Shown here in pieces: positions 10,225 to 22,019 of a DNA stretch of 64,000 bases. The notes under the pieces were generated by a model. The model was not told the origin of the DNA. It worked only from the letters and a program-made list of their open reading frames with translations, and ran no database searches. The first letter of the stretch is position 1, and every line of letters begins with the position of its first letter. Source of the DNA: Haemonchus contortus (lineage: Eukaryota > Nematoda > Chromadorea > Rhabditida > Trichostrongylidae); contig LS997564.1 of assembly GCA_000469685.2 (NCBI GenBank), positions 43,494,240 to 43,558,239 of the forward strand, written 5' to 3'. A program made the position numbers and the translations under genes.

Positions 10225-12407
10225 TATCTATCATACATACCGACTCCTATCAAAGTGATGGAAAAAATAGTGAATGAAAGATTACTAGCCTGGCTCTCAA
10301 GATACCACTTCATTCCATCAGAACAACACGGCTTCGTTCCCAGATCCTCAACCACCTCTAATCTTTCTGATACATTATTTGACCTTTGCAAAGCTCTTAA
10401 TTCAGGCAAGTCAGGTGACATGGTCTACTTCGACTTGTCCAAAGCGTTTGACAAAGTCTCCCAAGTTAAACTGCTAGCCAAACTGGAAAAAATTGGTATT
10501 CGTGGCAAACTTTAGCTTGGTTAGGATCCTACTTACACAGCAGATATTTTATAGTGAGACTTAAATGTGGTTTTTCGAATAGGTTTCCCTGTCTGAGTGG
10601 TGTTCCGCAGGGGGTGTTCTGTCACCTACTCTATTTCTGATTTACACAATGATTACCTTACCTTCTCAAGACATCCTCGGATATCCGTATACAAATGTAT
10701 GCCGATGATATCAAGATGTATGCGATCTACAATCAGGATAACTGTGGGACGATTCGAGACGCTGTGAGGGTATCTCTTCAAAGAATGCCTGACTGGGCTG
10801 AACACTGGGACATTCCTCTCAATTTGAACCATGACCAAAATCCATGACCATGCATTTTGGCGACTCCCAGGCAACTGCCTACCTCGTAAATGATGTTCAG
10901 CTTGCAGCTTGCCAATCCATCAAAGATCTTGGTGTGTTTTTTGATTCAAAATTAAAGTTCTCCCTTCATATTGAGCAAGAGAAAGCGTTCAGAAATTTAT
11001 TCGTCTTGTTTCGTAATGTGCAGTCTTCTGATGTGACATTGCTAAGACGCCTTTACCAAGCTTGCGTCTTGCCGCATGTCGAATATTGCTCACAAGTGTG
11101 GAGCCCACCTACCAAGAAAAGTGTCTCAAAAATTGACAGGATCCAGCGTGTTTTCACACGTCTCCTGTGGTATAGAAATGCTTGCTCTCATAGTCGTAAT
11201 CATTTACCCAGTTGCGCGACTCAAGTTGTTTGGGCTTTATTCTCTGCAAGATAGACGTGCAATCTCTGACTTAGTTTTTTGTTTTCGTATTCTGCGCTGT
11301 GAATTGAAGCCACGTGCCAGCAAGTACTGGATCTTTAGACCCACTGGTACGAGGCGAGGTAGGTTTAATCTTTACTGTTCAATTTCGGATGCCAGATACC
11401 GTGCGCTAGCCGTTAATAATATCTTTAACCGATGCACTAGTTGGTTTGATCTGTTGCCTCTTGATGTCATAGCGGCTTGTAATAGTGACACGTTCGAAAG
11501 AAGGTTGCAAAAGGTGAATCTTGGCCAAGTTCTCGGAGTTGCCCAGTGATGATTTTCAGCTCCTCTTTTTCAATTTCCTACCTCCTGATGGGTCATGTTG
11601 TTCACGTTGCTGAGCTGTACTGTGGTGTTCGTCAAGATCACCCTGCTAATGACTTCAATGTTTCTCATCCTCTAGCGTTCGTTGTTATGGTCATCTGATA
11701 ATTCAGGTCGTTTTGCATCCGCAGATCCGCACTTACTCGCGTTAGCCACTAATTTCTTCCTTTTCTTTTATAAATGTAGCTGCCTTTGCCTTGAGTGCTG
11801 CTCTGCCACAGCTATAGTACTTCGTGCTCACTCTGTTATTTTGCTCTACATAGCCACTATCCACAATGCACTTGCCTATTATGACGAGCGTCCTGGGTGC
11901 AGGTCAACAAGGGGCTTGATCTTAATGACTCGTCGCTTGGGCCTAGGTCTTACGCCTGGGGTTCGTATTTAGATCAAAGAGGTACCTACTTGGCCCGCCC
12001 CGGAATTACCTCGGTTAGTTGCGTTGCCTAGGCTGACCTGCACTCATCTGCTCTTCTGCTCTCGCCTTATTTCATATAGTGTGATGACTCCATCTTGGCA
12101 TCCCACACACCTCCAGATAACAAAATCAGGGTGCTCATGTGTGGCTTAGTGTTTAATTGTGAGCTCTCCGGGATCCACTATGCTTGGGGCATGAGTTGGC
12201 ACTCCTGGCTCAAGGTCTTTTCTTCTTGAATGATTTCTCCATAGTTCGGGTAGCGTTGTAAGTGTGTCTGCGGAGGCGTTTTATTGTCACCTCTATTTCC
12301 TCTTCCCTGCTACTGCTTTTTAACTTTTTTGTATCCACTTGCTGTTGAAATGTTCTTTTTCTCAATCTGTATTAGTAGTTTCTGTTCATTGGCGCACGCC
12401 TGTGCAA

Positions 12408-12478
<71 letters not shown>

Positions 12479-12480
12479 AT
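10225..12480 (+). mobile_element. CR1/jockey-type LINE nested in the RTE
   Basis: A 5'-truncated LINE on the same strand as its host. RT motifs: KVMEKIVNERLL and QHGFVPRSS (10246-10345), VYFDLSKAFDKVS (10423-10459), a frameshifted SGVPQG (about 10590-10620), YADDIKMY (about 10697), then a conserved C-terminal region (KDLGVFFDSKLKFSLH, RLYQACVLPHVEYCSQVW, and a terminal FDLLPLDV-like block to 11549). A ~850-nt 3' UTR ends in about 19 AAAT units (12406-12480). At least three frame breaks make it a pseudogene. Confidence 0.85.
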
Positions 12481-12481
12481 A
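12406..12481 (+). repeat. (AAAT)n LINE tail microsatellite
   Basis: About 19 perfect AAAT units forming the 3' tail of the nested LINE. RTE coding sequence resumes directly after it. Confidence 0.9.
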
Positions 12482-14205
12482 TCATGACGTCGATGAGGAA
12501 CCGATCCGATGATACCCGGTCCCAACATGATCAAAGCAGAACATCTAAAGGGTCTTTCAGCAGTTGCCGTCAGAACTCTGGCTATGCCCTTCGCGCGTTA
12601 CCTGGAATGCATAGTGTCCACTTCGTGGAAATTTAGCAAGACCGTGTTGTTGTATAAGAAGGGAGATCCAGAAGACATCGGCAATTATTGAATTTCTAAA
12701 CTTTCCACACGAGCCATCCTTAACAGGATTGACAGGACATTATATGAAGGGCAGCCATGCGATCAAGGCCTTGAAGAAGGCCTTTGGTACCGTCGAGACA
12801 GAGGAGAATCGAAGCTCTGGGCAAACAGGATGTTTTATTCATTGTGTGAAGATGCTTCGTGGACTCAACAACAACTTCACGACCAGGATCTCACCATTCT
12901 TTAAAGAAGTCATCATCAACGTGAAGAGAGGACAAGGCGATACTATCTCGCCCAACTTTCCAGTGCCCTCTGAACATCATACGTCATATGGAAGGGGAGT
13001 GAATGGGAATGGAGGTTAACGGCCACTACTTACATCATCTCCGCTTCGCAGATGATATCGTGCTTACAACACCCAAGATCGAGCAGGCGGAACAAATTAT
13101 GGCCGAATTCGACAACGCTTGTAGAAAGATCGAGTTACGGCTGAACCCAACGAAGACGGTGCTCATGCGGAGCGGATTGGAACCCTATGCTCCTTTCACG
13201 CTGAACTCAACGAATTTCTCTGAATGCTCTAGCCATGTGTATATAGGTCGGGAAGTCAACATGATGAACGACTAGCACTGGAGCTGAGCAGAAGGAAACG
13301 CGCGGCGTGAAGAGCATTTGAGAACGTCGAGGGAGTAGTGAAAAAGATAAAGAACACAAGTTCCGCGCTCATCTTTTCGAGAGTGCGGCCTTCCTCCTTT
13401 GACGTGAGCTTTGGAGAATTTGACTCTGCGAGAGCAAGATAAACATGCTGTTAGCGCCGTTCAACGCTGTTGCTCGCAATTTCCCAGTACACGCAAGCGC
13501 AGAAGGGAATCCGGAATTCTAAGCCCCGTCGACGAACGAAGGTCAGGGATGCCATCGATTACATCGGAAATCGAAAATCAGACTGGCATGGCACGACATG
13601 CGATACAGTGATGACCGCTGGATTAGAGGGGTTACGGACTAGATCCTTCGGTACGTCAAGCGAACACCAGGACGACAGTCGTCCCGATGGTCAGGCTTTT
13701 TCACGAGAGCTCTGAACAAAAGGAGTGTTTTGCCCCATGTCCCTCGAGCGAGTATGATTCGCTGGACTACTCCGGCTCGCGACAAGGACGAATGGAGATG
13801 TTACTGGCGTCCGCTCGAGGGACTCGAGGATCAACGGGACGGCAGGTAATATAGTTGAATTCCGTAACACACCTCTGTGTCTCTGGGATGAACTTGGGAG
13901 GATAAAAGCCCTGACTTGTACATCGGATGGCCACTACAAGTCATTGTACAGGCCACATACGCCCTCATTACATTACATACATTACGATCGTGAAGTGGAA
14001 GTCGAGTGCTTGGGCGCATCACGCAGACGGGATTGATTGGCGCCAAAAACTTTATCCTTTATGCCTTACCTCTGTGCCTCTAACCGGACCAAAACTAATA
14101 GATTTTCTCAAAATGAATATTTAAGGTACTATGCAAGCGTCCTCTTCGTCTCCAGCTGAACCTTGAACCTTTTGGTGCTTTCTGTGACTACGCTGATAAT
14201 TCATC

Positions 14206-14217
14206 CTCTTCCAGGTG
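14206..14217 (+). promoter_or_regulatory. likely trans-splice acceptor
   Basis: TCCTCTTCCAG|GTG immediately precedes the ATG at 14218. A 3' splice site with no upstream coding exon, placed right before the start codon, is how spliced-leader addition sites look in nematodes. Confidence 0.5.
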
Positions 14218-14960
14218 ATGAAATCTTTGGTGCTCGCCCTGGTTGTTTGTGCTCTAGCCAGAACAGTTGCGTCATGCGACAAGTTTCAAAAATATAAGGA
14301 AATGTTTTGCAAGTATCCCGGAGAGCCCAACACATGTCTTACGAGCAATGGTGAGTGCGAAGCGTAAATCGATTGTTACCAATCTGCTGTTCCAGCTCAC
14401 TCCTTCGAGGCGTCGTGCTGTGCCAGCAAGGGTGGATGTAATTCAAGGGAATTTCCCAAAGACAAGGTACGACTTCTGTTTTTTACATGGTTCGTAGTCT
14501 AAACGTGGGTGTTGGAGAGGAACGGAGAGTGTCCTAAGCTGAGTGATAAACAAAGAGCGAAAAAAGTGAACCGTCTAGACGTTCCTTCGTTCACAGAATA
14601 CGAAAGCTGCCGCGCGCGGTTGCGATCGTCACTCTAAACAGATTGGGATCAGATTTGTCGATTCATAAATGCAAACCATATCCAGACCGTAATGAGTGTA
14701 ACACTGTAAAAATAGCAAACCAACGCCATTCCGTTTTGCACCCCTTATTGCAAGGATGCGGCGCAACAGCGCGTCTTCTTTGTCACCTTTATAAACATAG
14801 CCTCCTTGATTGTGTACTTGACACGAAGACCCATAAATACATTTGAATAGAATTGAAAAGAACAACAAATACTTATTGACTTCAGGTGTGCTGCTTTACG
14901 CAAGCTTGCTTGGATCGTTGCTATCCGGGAAAAGGTTATCGTATGGGGACGGTGTACTGA
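14218..14960 (+). CDS. secreted cysteine-rich protein, three exons
   Basis: Model: exon 1 14218-14350, exon 2 14396-14466, exon 3 14886-14960 (stop TGA). The frame is kept across both introns (45 nt and 419 nt), with GTGAGT/TTCCAG and GTACGA/TTCAG borders. The 92-residue product starts with a clear signal peptide (MKSLVLALVVCALARTVAS). It is followed by about 70 residues with ten cysteines, including two CC pairs (ASCCAS and VCCFTQ), so it is probably secreted and disulfide-bonded. The start codon lies three bases after a TCTTCCAG site, which suits a trans-splice acceptor. An AATAAA lies 68 nt past the stop (15028-15033). I do not recognise the family; secreted cysteine-rich peptides in nematodes include antimicrobial, inhibitor and toxin-like types, and nothing here decides between them. 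Confidence 0.75.
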
Positions 14961-15027
14961 CAGAGTTTGTGAGGCCACAAGTCTGTACACTTGCTACGCA
15001 ACAGTGAAGCAATCTTTTTTTTTTTGA

Positions 15028-15033
15028 AATAAA
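15028..15033 (+). terminator. polyadenylation signal AATAAA
   Basis: AATAAA 68 nt after the stop of the secreted-protein gene, just after a T-rich run. Confidence 0.55.
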
Positions 15034-15540
15034 TGGGTGAATACATTCAATTCGAACCGGTTCTCTAGATTCGACTACTGTATGGTTATTTCGTTTTTTC
15101 AAAGATTGCAATGCAGTGAGATGTTTAGTTATAATTGATTCCGATTAAACCTCTCAACAATCCTCCAACCCTGCACAACGCTAGTTGTATACGGTTAACC
15201 TTGGTTCTCCGAAGAACAAACAATCAATCAAGGAAGGATGAGTCATCTCGTGAATGGAAGAGAATTAAGTCTGTCGCAACAAATATGCAAAACTATGACG
15301 ACAGCGCACGTGACGCTCATACCAATTTTCTTCTGTTCATAACACTTCATTCTTTCTCTTCCATTCACGAGGTGGACCATATTATTTCCTTCCTGGCAAT
15401 ACTGAACTTTTGACAGATTTCGAAAATTGTGGGAGCGTCACTACCCCGTGCTTCAATCATCACTTTGCATTTGCAAGTACTTTTGGCACGGGACATGACC
15501 AAATGTCCACATATCTTTTGACACTCAAAAATCTAAGAGA
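15034..15540. other. no recognised feature
   Basis: A plus-strand ORF at 15135-15413 has no family resemblance or clear splice context. An inverted pair of TCTCGTGAATGGAAGAGAA-like strings (about 15247 and 15357) flanks its centre. Confidence 0.3.
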
Positions 15541-16462
15541 ACTGCGATTGCATCCAGGAGAAGTGTAAAGCAAGCAGGGCGAAGTTCTGCGTAGCGGTGA
15601 GGATCACTCTACGCACAAAACGGCTGCAAAAAGGTTGGATATCTCAAAAAACTTCTGCACATAATCGTGAAAAAAGTGTGAATCACAAAGCCTTCATCCA
15701 GTCTTAAAAAGATTTACCAAGTGAACAGGCTGAAGAGAAGAGAAAGGCCTGCTCACAACAGCTGCTACGCCGTTTCGGAAGAACTGGTCATAGGGTCATC
15801 GACGAGAGCGTATTCACGGTAAAGAAGGTACTCTCAAAAATTCATTATTCATGATGACCAAAACAGGCCTTGTGTCGTCTTTCTGTGATTGCCTTTGGAA
15901 GCATCATCGCCAAATCAAAAACACCGATTATTTTAGTAACTTAAAAAGTCTAAGTTAATTTGGAAACTTGTTTGATATTGCCGCGTGCAATTAGACCTTT
16001 TGGTCAAACCGGACATATTTTCAAGTTGGAACTCCCGACAGAAGATCAAAACTTGTCCAGGAATACCGTAGGAGGAGTTTTCCGGTTTTATAAGCTTCGA
16101 TCAGTGGCCACTTAGGAGCCCTGATCTGAATCTAATGAAGGTCTCTGTGTGGTCAACCTTGTAAATAGGAACAATCGTCATTTCAATCAAGAACTGGAGT
16201 GACTTCAAATATGCCTTGCAAAATGCAGCTAGTATCAGCACGTTGATCCTAGCTGCGTGCCAACGTCGACGTCCTCCATCGTCGTTTCCAGGGTTGAGGG
16301 AACGCAGAAAGCAACAGATCTGAGTTTCAATGTAGTCTTTCCTTAAGAGGTTAGTGATAGTGACTTAAGAGGGTTTTCAAGATTGGACTGTTTTACTAAC
16401 TTCCTAGTCGTTTTCGGGAATGTGATACTGTGTCATCATAGTTTTGGCCCACCCTGTATGTA
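15541..16462 (+). pseudogene. mariner/Tc1-type transposase relic
   Basis: Badly decayed transposase. Recognisable pieces are an HRVIDESVFTV stretch (about 15790-15825; the family has a catalytic Asp in a similar DE-F-V motif), and a QWP-RSPDLN block followed by VSVWSTL (about 16095-16160), which carries the final Asp of the DD34D-type catalytic triad. A diverged C-terminal tail runs to about 16330. Many stops and frameshifts. A candidate end, GGCCCACCCTGTATG at about 16447, resembles a mariner TIR; its 5' partner was not found. Confidence 0.6.
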
Positions 16463-17884
16463 TATGCTATATATATTTTGTGTACATAGTTTGATATATT
16501 ATTACAATTCCTTTCCTCAGTGTCACCAGATTTCTAGCGTATTTTATTTGATTTCAAGTTCTCCAGTCTAATCCTCACCTTTTTTCACATCTATTCTATG
16601 CTTTTTCTTCGCTTCGATTTGTTTCCGGCTTACATTCTTTCCCATTTGAGGTTTGATTGTTTACTAAAATTTTGACGCGCACATATATTGTTTTTTGCCA
16701 ACCCTCATTCACCGATGAGCCTCGGAGTTTGCAAAAAACGAAGTGATTTGGGTAAGTGAGAGAGGTGAAACGAACCAGTCAGCTTCAAATATTTGTGCAA
16801 GTATATGTCTAGTTTCTGATCAATTTTCGCCTACTTAAGGCTATAGAACTTATCGATTGTTGTCTTTTTGTATGTTCGTTTGGAAATTTTCGCATTCTGA
16901 ACCTCGTTGAAGAAACAGCTGTTCAGCATATTTGGCAGTACTTCTCTGGCACAAGAGTTTTACCAGTTGTCTGCAGATTAGTCTTCCCCTTTGCGGTGTA
17001 CATAGGCCAACCAATTTCTCAGAATTCAACTTGATTGAGGAAGTTTTTTGTGAACTTAGACTATTTATGATTTTTAACTCAATCAGGCTCTGACTGTATC
17101 CATGGCCAAACATCCATCGTCACTCAAAATGGAGTCACCTCTAGAAGAGCTTAATGAAGCTGGAAAAGTGGAATCAGGGAAAGCACAGCTCGTATTACCT
17201 TTTCACCTTCATCTCTTTTCATTTTCATTTTCATGGCACCGAATAATGAGAACACGATGGGTGGTGGAGTCAGTGCGGCACATAATCTGGGGTTCGACGG
17301 CATCACTAACCAACTTTTCCATGATCTCGGGTCAGTTTCGCCTTGGAGATTGAGACTTCGAAACATGATTGAAATTCTTTCAAAAAATAGCTTAATTGGG
17401 ACCTAATGTTTCTAGAATGATTTCAGAATTATCTGTTTGCATTTCTCTGAGGTGGAAGCAATGTGCCCTGACGGCTCCAGTGTGACAACAACTCTGAAGG
17501 ATCCTGCAAAACAGGAGTAGTGATGAGGCAGCTTACCTATTACTCGTTTCTGGCCAGTTTTAAAAATGTTTCTTTGTTTACTTTTTACGTCGTATTGCCG
17601 TGTCGACTGGTGCTTCTATGGCTACTAGGTTTGCCCCCGCCTTCACCCGCGCTTGCCACCCCCTCCTCCTCCCCTCCCCCCTCCCCCCCCCCTTCCCCCA
17701 TCCAACCTGTCATCCGACTTTCATTCAAAATCATGGTGGCCTTTTGAATGATATTCGAACCATATCTTATACCATGCATGTGTCACAGCGCCCGCCCTCC
17801 AGTACACCACCCTCCCCCTACCAGGTTAGAGAAAACCCAAAAACAAATATGCGATGGATAAAATTGAAGCGCAAGGTGAACAGT
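16463..17884. other. unassigned; C-rich tract at 17630-17700
   Basis: No supported gene. A low-complexity CCCCTCC-rich tract lies at about 17635-17700. Minus-strand ORFs at 16850-17113 and 17151-17366 are weak exon candidates with no recognisable domain. Confidence 0.3.
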
Positions 17885-18520
17885 AACGCATATGGTTGAA
17901 GCCCTTAATGACTGGACTACCTCATTTTATAAGAAAAAAGAGGTTAATGTGATTTATCTCAATTATGCTGAAGCCTTCGAAATGAAAAACAAGAAAACTA
18001 TAGAAAAGAACAATAAATCATACCGAACTCTTACTCAAGTTGATTCATATCGGCTTACATTCAAGGATTGTATCATGGATGTAATACTTTTTACGATGCC
18101 GCTCGTTTCAAGTTCAGGTCATGAACAGTTTTTCCAATACCAGATTAGCTCCGAGCGGAGTTCCGCAAGGCAGCATCTTATCGCCAGTGCTGTTTTCTAT
18201 TTACACCTAGGACCCACCGCAAATCATGTAAATACTGAGCTTTCATTCAATAATTATGAGACAACTTTTTTGCTCCCATACGTTATTCATGGTGAACTTT
18301 ATAAAATGGCTAATTGAACTTCTATTTTTAGAGGAGTAAAGCTCGAAATAGAAAAAGTTCAAATAGGCAGAGTCTAAAGACGCTTTGCTCAAACGAACTA
18401 TGGGAAGAAAAGAAGTCTTCCGAATGAATTGATGCCTTGACTGCTGACTGATCGTCGATACTTCTTCATAGAGATGCTAAACAATTGAATCTCAATAAAA
18501 GAATGTATCTATTGCTTGAT
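17885..18520 (+). pseudogene. CR1/jockey-type LINE RT fragment
   Basis: Starts in the RT with VEALNDWTTSF and VIYLNYAEAFE, a decayed form of the catalytic D-x-x-KAFD motif. After a frameshift it gives RLAPSGVPQGSILSPVLF (about 18142-18196). Sequence to about 18520 looks like the rest of a degraded LINE. Both 5' and 3' ends are missing. Confidence 0.65.
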
Positions 18521-20150
18521 TGTAGAAAAACCAGATTGTCAAAACTTTTCCTTTCGTTTATAACTCTGGTTGGGAAGAACTGTTTCGACGATAGCAATAA
18601 ACATCTACGTGGCGTAAAAAAATCACAGAAAATTGATACCCTCTCTTTGTGACGGCACGCACACTAGAAGAAGAAGGAGGACAACTTTGTCTTCTGACTC
18701 TACTTCTAATTCTAGTACCTATTACCCACTACCTACTATCTATACCTACTACCTATTGCCTATTTCCACCACTAGCAGCAATTTGTGATCGCTGAGCGCG
18801 AAGTAGAAGAAGCAGGACCCCGGTGGACGTACGGTAGTTCTTCCAAAGCTGGTGGGAAGACAAAGACTGAGCGAAGCGACACTAGTGCTAGGTCGCAGAG
18901 GTTGGCTGAAAGGGGCTAGTGTCGACTGCAGCCACATGGACTAGGGAATTAATGCTAGACGTAGTGTATAGGGTTTACTACTTCATTGCGCGAGTGCAGC
19001 CAAAAGTATGCGACAGGGTGCGACTAATGGGCAACAACTGATGTATTCGAACGTGCAGTAAACGGTTCGACACAGCTCCATTTACTACACGTCCGAATAC
19101 CTACTAAATGAAACAAGCGAAGGAGGACGACTGTAGATGACAGTGGGGCAGTTGGTCACAGTACGTGACAGTGTTCACATTCACAGCAGGCAAAGAGGAG
19201 TAATTGCAGCATATATATATATATATTATATGATATATAAACAGCATAGTGTCACAATATGCATATAGAAATCTTTAGAATTCAGCTTTTTCCGAACAAT
19301 CCCACAGTTTCAAAATGGAGTCACATACGTGGTGCTTCCCACGTTCATAATTTAGCCTCTCGTGAGGATAAGAATTTTGAAAAATTGGTTATGAAAGTCA
19401 AATCGGCTGGAAAAGGGTCCCTGTCATTTGAGATCGATCATCAATTCCTGATCAATGAGAGGTGGCCGTGTCAAGGCATCGATTCATTTGAGGGACTTCT
19501 TCTTTTCTTATGGTCCGTTTCTGCAAAGCGTTTTCAACGACACGAACGATAATGCCGAGGTTGAAGCAGGAGAGATGTTGGAAACTATGTGGACGGGTTT
19601 TTACGCTACGTTCTTTCTGTTACGATTTGTGTGTGTGTTTTTACTTGTGTAACAATCTTAAGCAATCTGAGCTTTTATTTGCAAAAAAAAGATAATACCT
19701 CAACCAAAAAATAATGTAAAGTACTGAAACAAATCGCACATGCAAACAAGTTGATGGAACGTTGCTATGACAGTTTAATTTAGCTGCAATCTTACGATAG
19801 TCATTAGAGCTTGGAGGCGAGTCCGCGCGCAAGAGTACTTCGAGCAAAAATGCAAAAAGTCAATAAATATACATACATCGTGTAGTCTCTCTAAGTAGTT
19901 TATTTTCAATCCAAAATTCTTTGAACTTACCGGCAGATTTGACTAGCATGGTGCTAAGGAGGAAATGAAAATTGATCCCGAGGATACGCAATTTTGAGCA
20001 AAAACAGTAAATAATATCCCAAGTGCTAAGAAGTTGCTGTGAGTCAATAGGTTGAAATGAGATTTTTATTCATACGAAGTTAAGAAGACGGCATAAATAA
20101 GTGTTTATGAGCGTAAGAGGAGCCGGACGGTATTTTCAAAGCGTATTTAC
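18521..20150. other. mostly unassigned; small repeats
   Basis: Contains a CTACC/CTATT-rich low-complexity stretch (18705-18775), a small foldback (GTATTCGAACGTGCAGTAAA about 19043-19062 with its diverged inverse about 19079-19098) and an AT-dinucleotide tract (19210-19240). A plus-strand ORF at 19259-19552 has no recognisable domain. Confidence 0.35.
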
Positions 20151-20274
20151 GCAATGGCATCTTTCATAGTCCACGATTTTGCGAGCGACCGAACGCGCGA
20201 CTAGCCGTGCGACTGGTCGTGGACCCATCTCGCGAGCGACTGGTCGTGGACTATGAAAGCATCCAATGCGTTGC
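20151..20274. repeat. short foldback element
   Basis: Arms of about 25-30 nt: GCAATGGCATCTTTCATAGT... at 20151-20175 and its diverged inverse at 20244-20274. The loop repeats GCGACTGGTCGTGGAC twice (20208-20223 and 20236-20251). Confidence 0.6.
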
Positions 20275-20682
20275 GCAAAAGCCGCGTGGCGACCGCTCGC
20301 ATTGGGAAGAACCGTCTAGTAACAGGTCCTCCCTGATGGCTACAGATTTCACTTGAGGGTTTTATATATAAGCCATCCGAAGGCAATACCTTCTAGAAAG
20401 GTTGGTCAACTTTAGGGTGTGAATTAACGATTGGGAGAATTCGGCGAAGATCAGGGTAAAGTTGCTCAACGAGTAGTCATATAAGGATAAGTTAAAGATG
20501 AGACTATTGTTATACAATTTCGATAACATTCGGCGCATGAGGGACCCAAAGAATCTCAACATCAAAAAAGCTAACTGGAAATTTCCTTCAGTTTGACACA
20601 TGAAATTTAACTAGTTTTCGGAGTCACCGGAACTCAGCTTCCACGTTCGTGCCCATTTCTAGTGCACAAAATACTGTTATAA

Positions 20683-20995
20683 TCAAATCGATTGGGTGGA
20701 AACCATAAGAAAATCGTCTTTTTTCCATCCCTCCGAATCGTCTGGCTCCTCCTCGTCGTCGATACAACCATTATGCAGCTCGGCTTCGTTAAAGCCATTG
20801 CCTTTGCCACCGTTTCGTCCATTTCTGTCGAGGTCATTTTCCTTCAAATCGACAACTTCGTCGAATTCAGGTTCTTCCGACCTTTCATCCACCACGTCTT
20901 CCAGTACGGTGTCTAGGCGATGGCCAAGCTTATGCTGTAGCTCCACCAGAACTCGTTCCATATGTTCGCTTCGTTGCTTTTCTTCTTCGAGCATC
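20683..20995 (-). CDS. probable terminal exon, acidic coiled-coil protein
   Basis: Minus-strand frame of about 103 codons preceded by a good acceptor (TTTTCAG|GATG at 20996-21002). The exon may start with an in-frame upstream codon; the ATG at 20994 need not be the true start. The first 40 or so residues are charged and heptad-like (EEEKQRSEHMERVLVELQHK), followed by an acidic, glycine/asparagine-rich tail ending near DDFLMVSTQSI. The amphipathic and then acidic composition is unlike random sequence. No upstream exon was identified, and I do not recognise the protein. It could be a pseudogene fragment. Confidence 0.4.
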
Positions 20996-21108
20996 CTGAA
21001 AATAATGTTAAAAAGGTTTTCCTTCCTAATTTACTATTATTATACTAATAGATATATAACAGATCGAAATCCATCTAATTCAGAATAGTAAATGAAAGAC
21101 CACAGGAC

Positions 21109-21306
21109 ATGAAAGACAGTCATCCAAGCAAGCACGGTTCCGGAGAGGGATCAGTAGAATCGATCGCATCCACACTGCCACAAAAATTATTGGGGTTCTT
21201 CGAACAAGATATTAGATTCTTCGACAATGAAGAAGCAGATGTCACTATGCCTGACGTTCACCGATATGAAGAAGGCTACCGATACCGTCAGTTCGAAGGG
21301 TTCTGA
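21109..21306 (+). other. short ORF of protein-like composition
   Basis: A 65-codon ORF ending in YEEGYRYRQFEGF. It is protein-like in composition and lies divergent to the minus-strand exon at 20683. No clear acceptor or family. It could be an exon remnant. Confidence 0.2.
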
Positions 21307-21499
21307 AGCCTTCTGGAACGAGTTTGTTCTTACTCAATATATAAAATGCTTCGTAACTTTACGAAAGTACGCGAGCTAGATTTCGTCGTTCTTTATGAGA
21401 GTTATTGTTAAGGCGAAGAGAGGAGTTGTGCAGAGCTTTCAGTGCCGGTCTCGAGAAATCATGCGTCGTTTGGAATGGGAAAACTCGAGAGAGGAGGTT

Positions 21500-21660
21500 A
21501 TTTACATCATCTCAGCTTTGCAGACCAGACGACCTCCTTTTGCGTTACATCGTTTATATCGTTAATACCGAACATCGAGCATGCGTAAGGAATGCGTAAG
21601 GAACGCAGGACGATTCGACAGCGCTTATGGAAAGATTGGCTTAAGACCGGCTATTCTCCG
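21500..21660 (+). pseudogene. RTE LINE RT fragment
   Basis: Degenerate copy of the RTE segment around the FADD box (LHHLSFAD... at 21505-21535), then the stretch corresponding to the I-ERA and KIGLR region. It parallels 13025-13130 and 23910-24020. A short internal duplication (GCGTAAGGAA) is present. Confidence 0.5.
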
Positions 21661-22019
21661 CGCGCTCTTAGAGTCGCTTTTTTATCTTAACGCCGCAGAC
21701 GAGATCTGTATTGAATGGGCAAGTCCGATATTTTGGAGACGGTCGGTTTGTTTTTCATCGGACAGCTGTAACGGAAAACATTCTACATATAACGCGCAAA
21801 ACACACAAGACACACAATCCTACTATCCTTACTATATATGAACCACAAATGTCCGTTTTTCTGTTTTTTTGTAGGTATGTTTGTCTATTTCACTGTAACT
21901 ATTTTATACGGTGTCGTTTGGAAATCAAATGGAACATCTCACAGGCTGGAACAAGTGGGGATAGGGGATGAACAAGTGGGGAATGAGCCGAACTCCTTAG
22001 GTACACGTGACCTAAGCTA
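21661..22019. other. no recognised feature
   Basis: No supported gene or repeat boundary. Confidence 0.35.

Larger units (their letters stand above)
9330..14060 (+). mobile_element. RTE-type LINE interrupted by a CR1-type LINE
   Basis: The 5' region starts near 9330. The endonuclease region (about 9500-9850) opens with a YVVTGLTETRG motif and a GEELF-CGTCDS stretch typical of RTE apurinic endonucleases, then breaks by frameshifts. The linker reaches about 10220 (FPSILPSEIRH). The RT resumes at 12481 with a match to the next expected residues (IM-S-RNR, PGP-IKAEHLK, TVLLYKKGDPEDIGNY). It carries LHHLRFADDIVL at 13025-13065 and a degenerate C-terminal part to about 13850. The 3' end around 13910-14060 matches 31860-32060 in inverse orientation. 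It is inactivated by the insertion and many frameshifts. Confidence 0.8.

Noticed and set aside
12310..12534. Minus-strand ORF rich in Tyr-Leu-Phe-Ile
   Set aside because: Translation of the (AAAT)n tail.
17600..17779. Proline- or glycine-rich ORFs
   Set aside because: Produced by the C-rich low-complexity tract.
20696..21088. Serine-rich plus-strand ORF of 130 codons
   Set aside because: Antisense of the acidic exon; the serine runs mirror its GAA/GAT codons.
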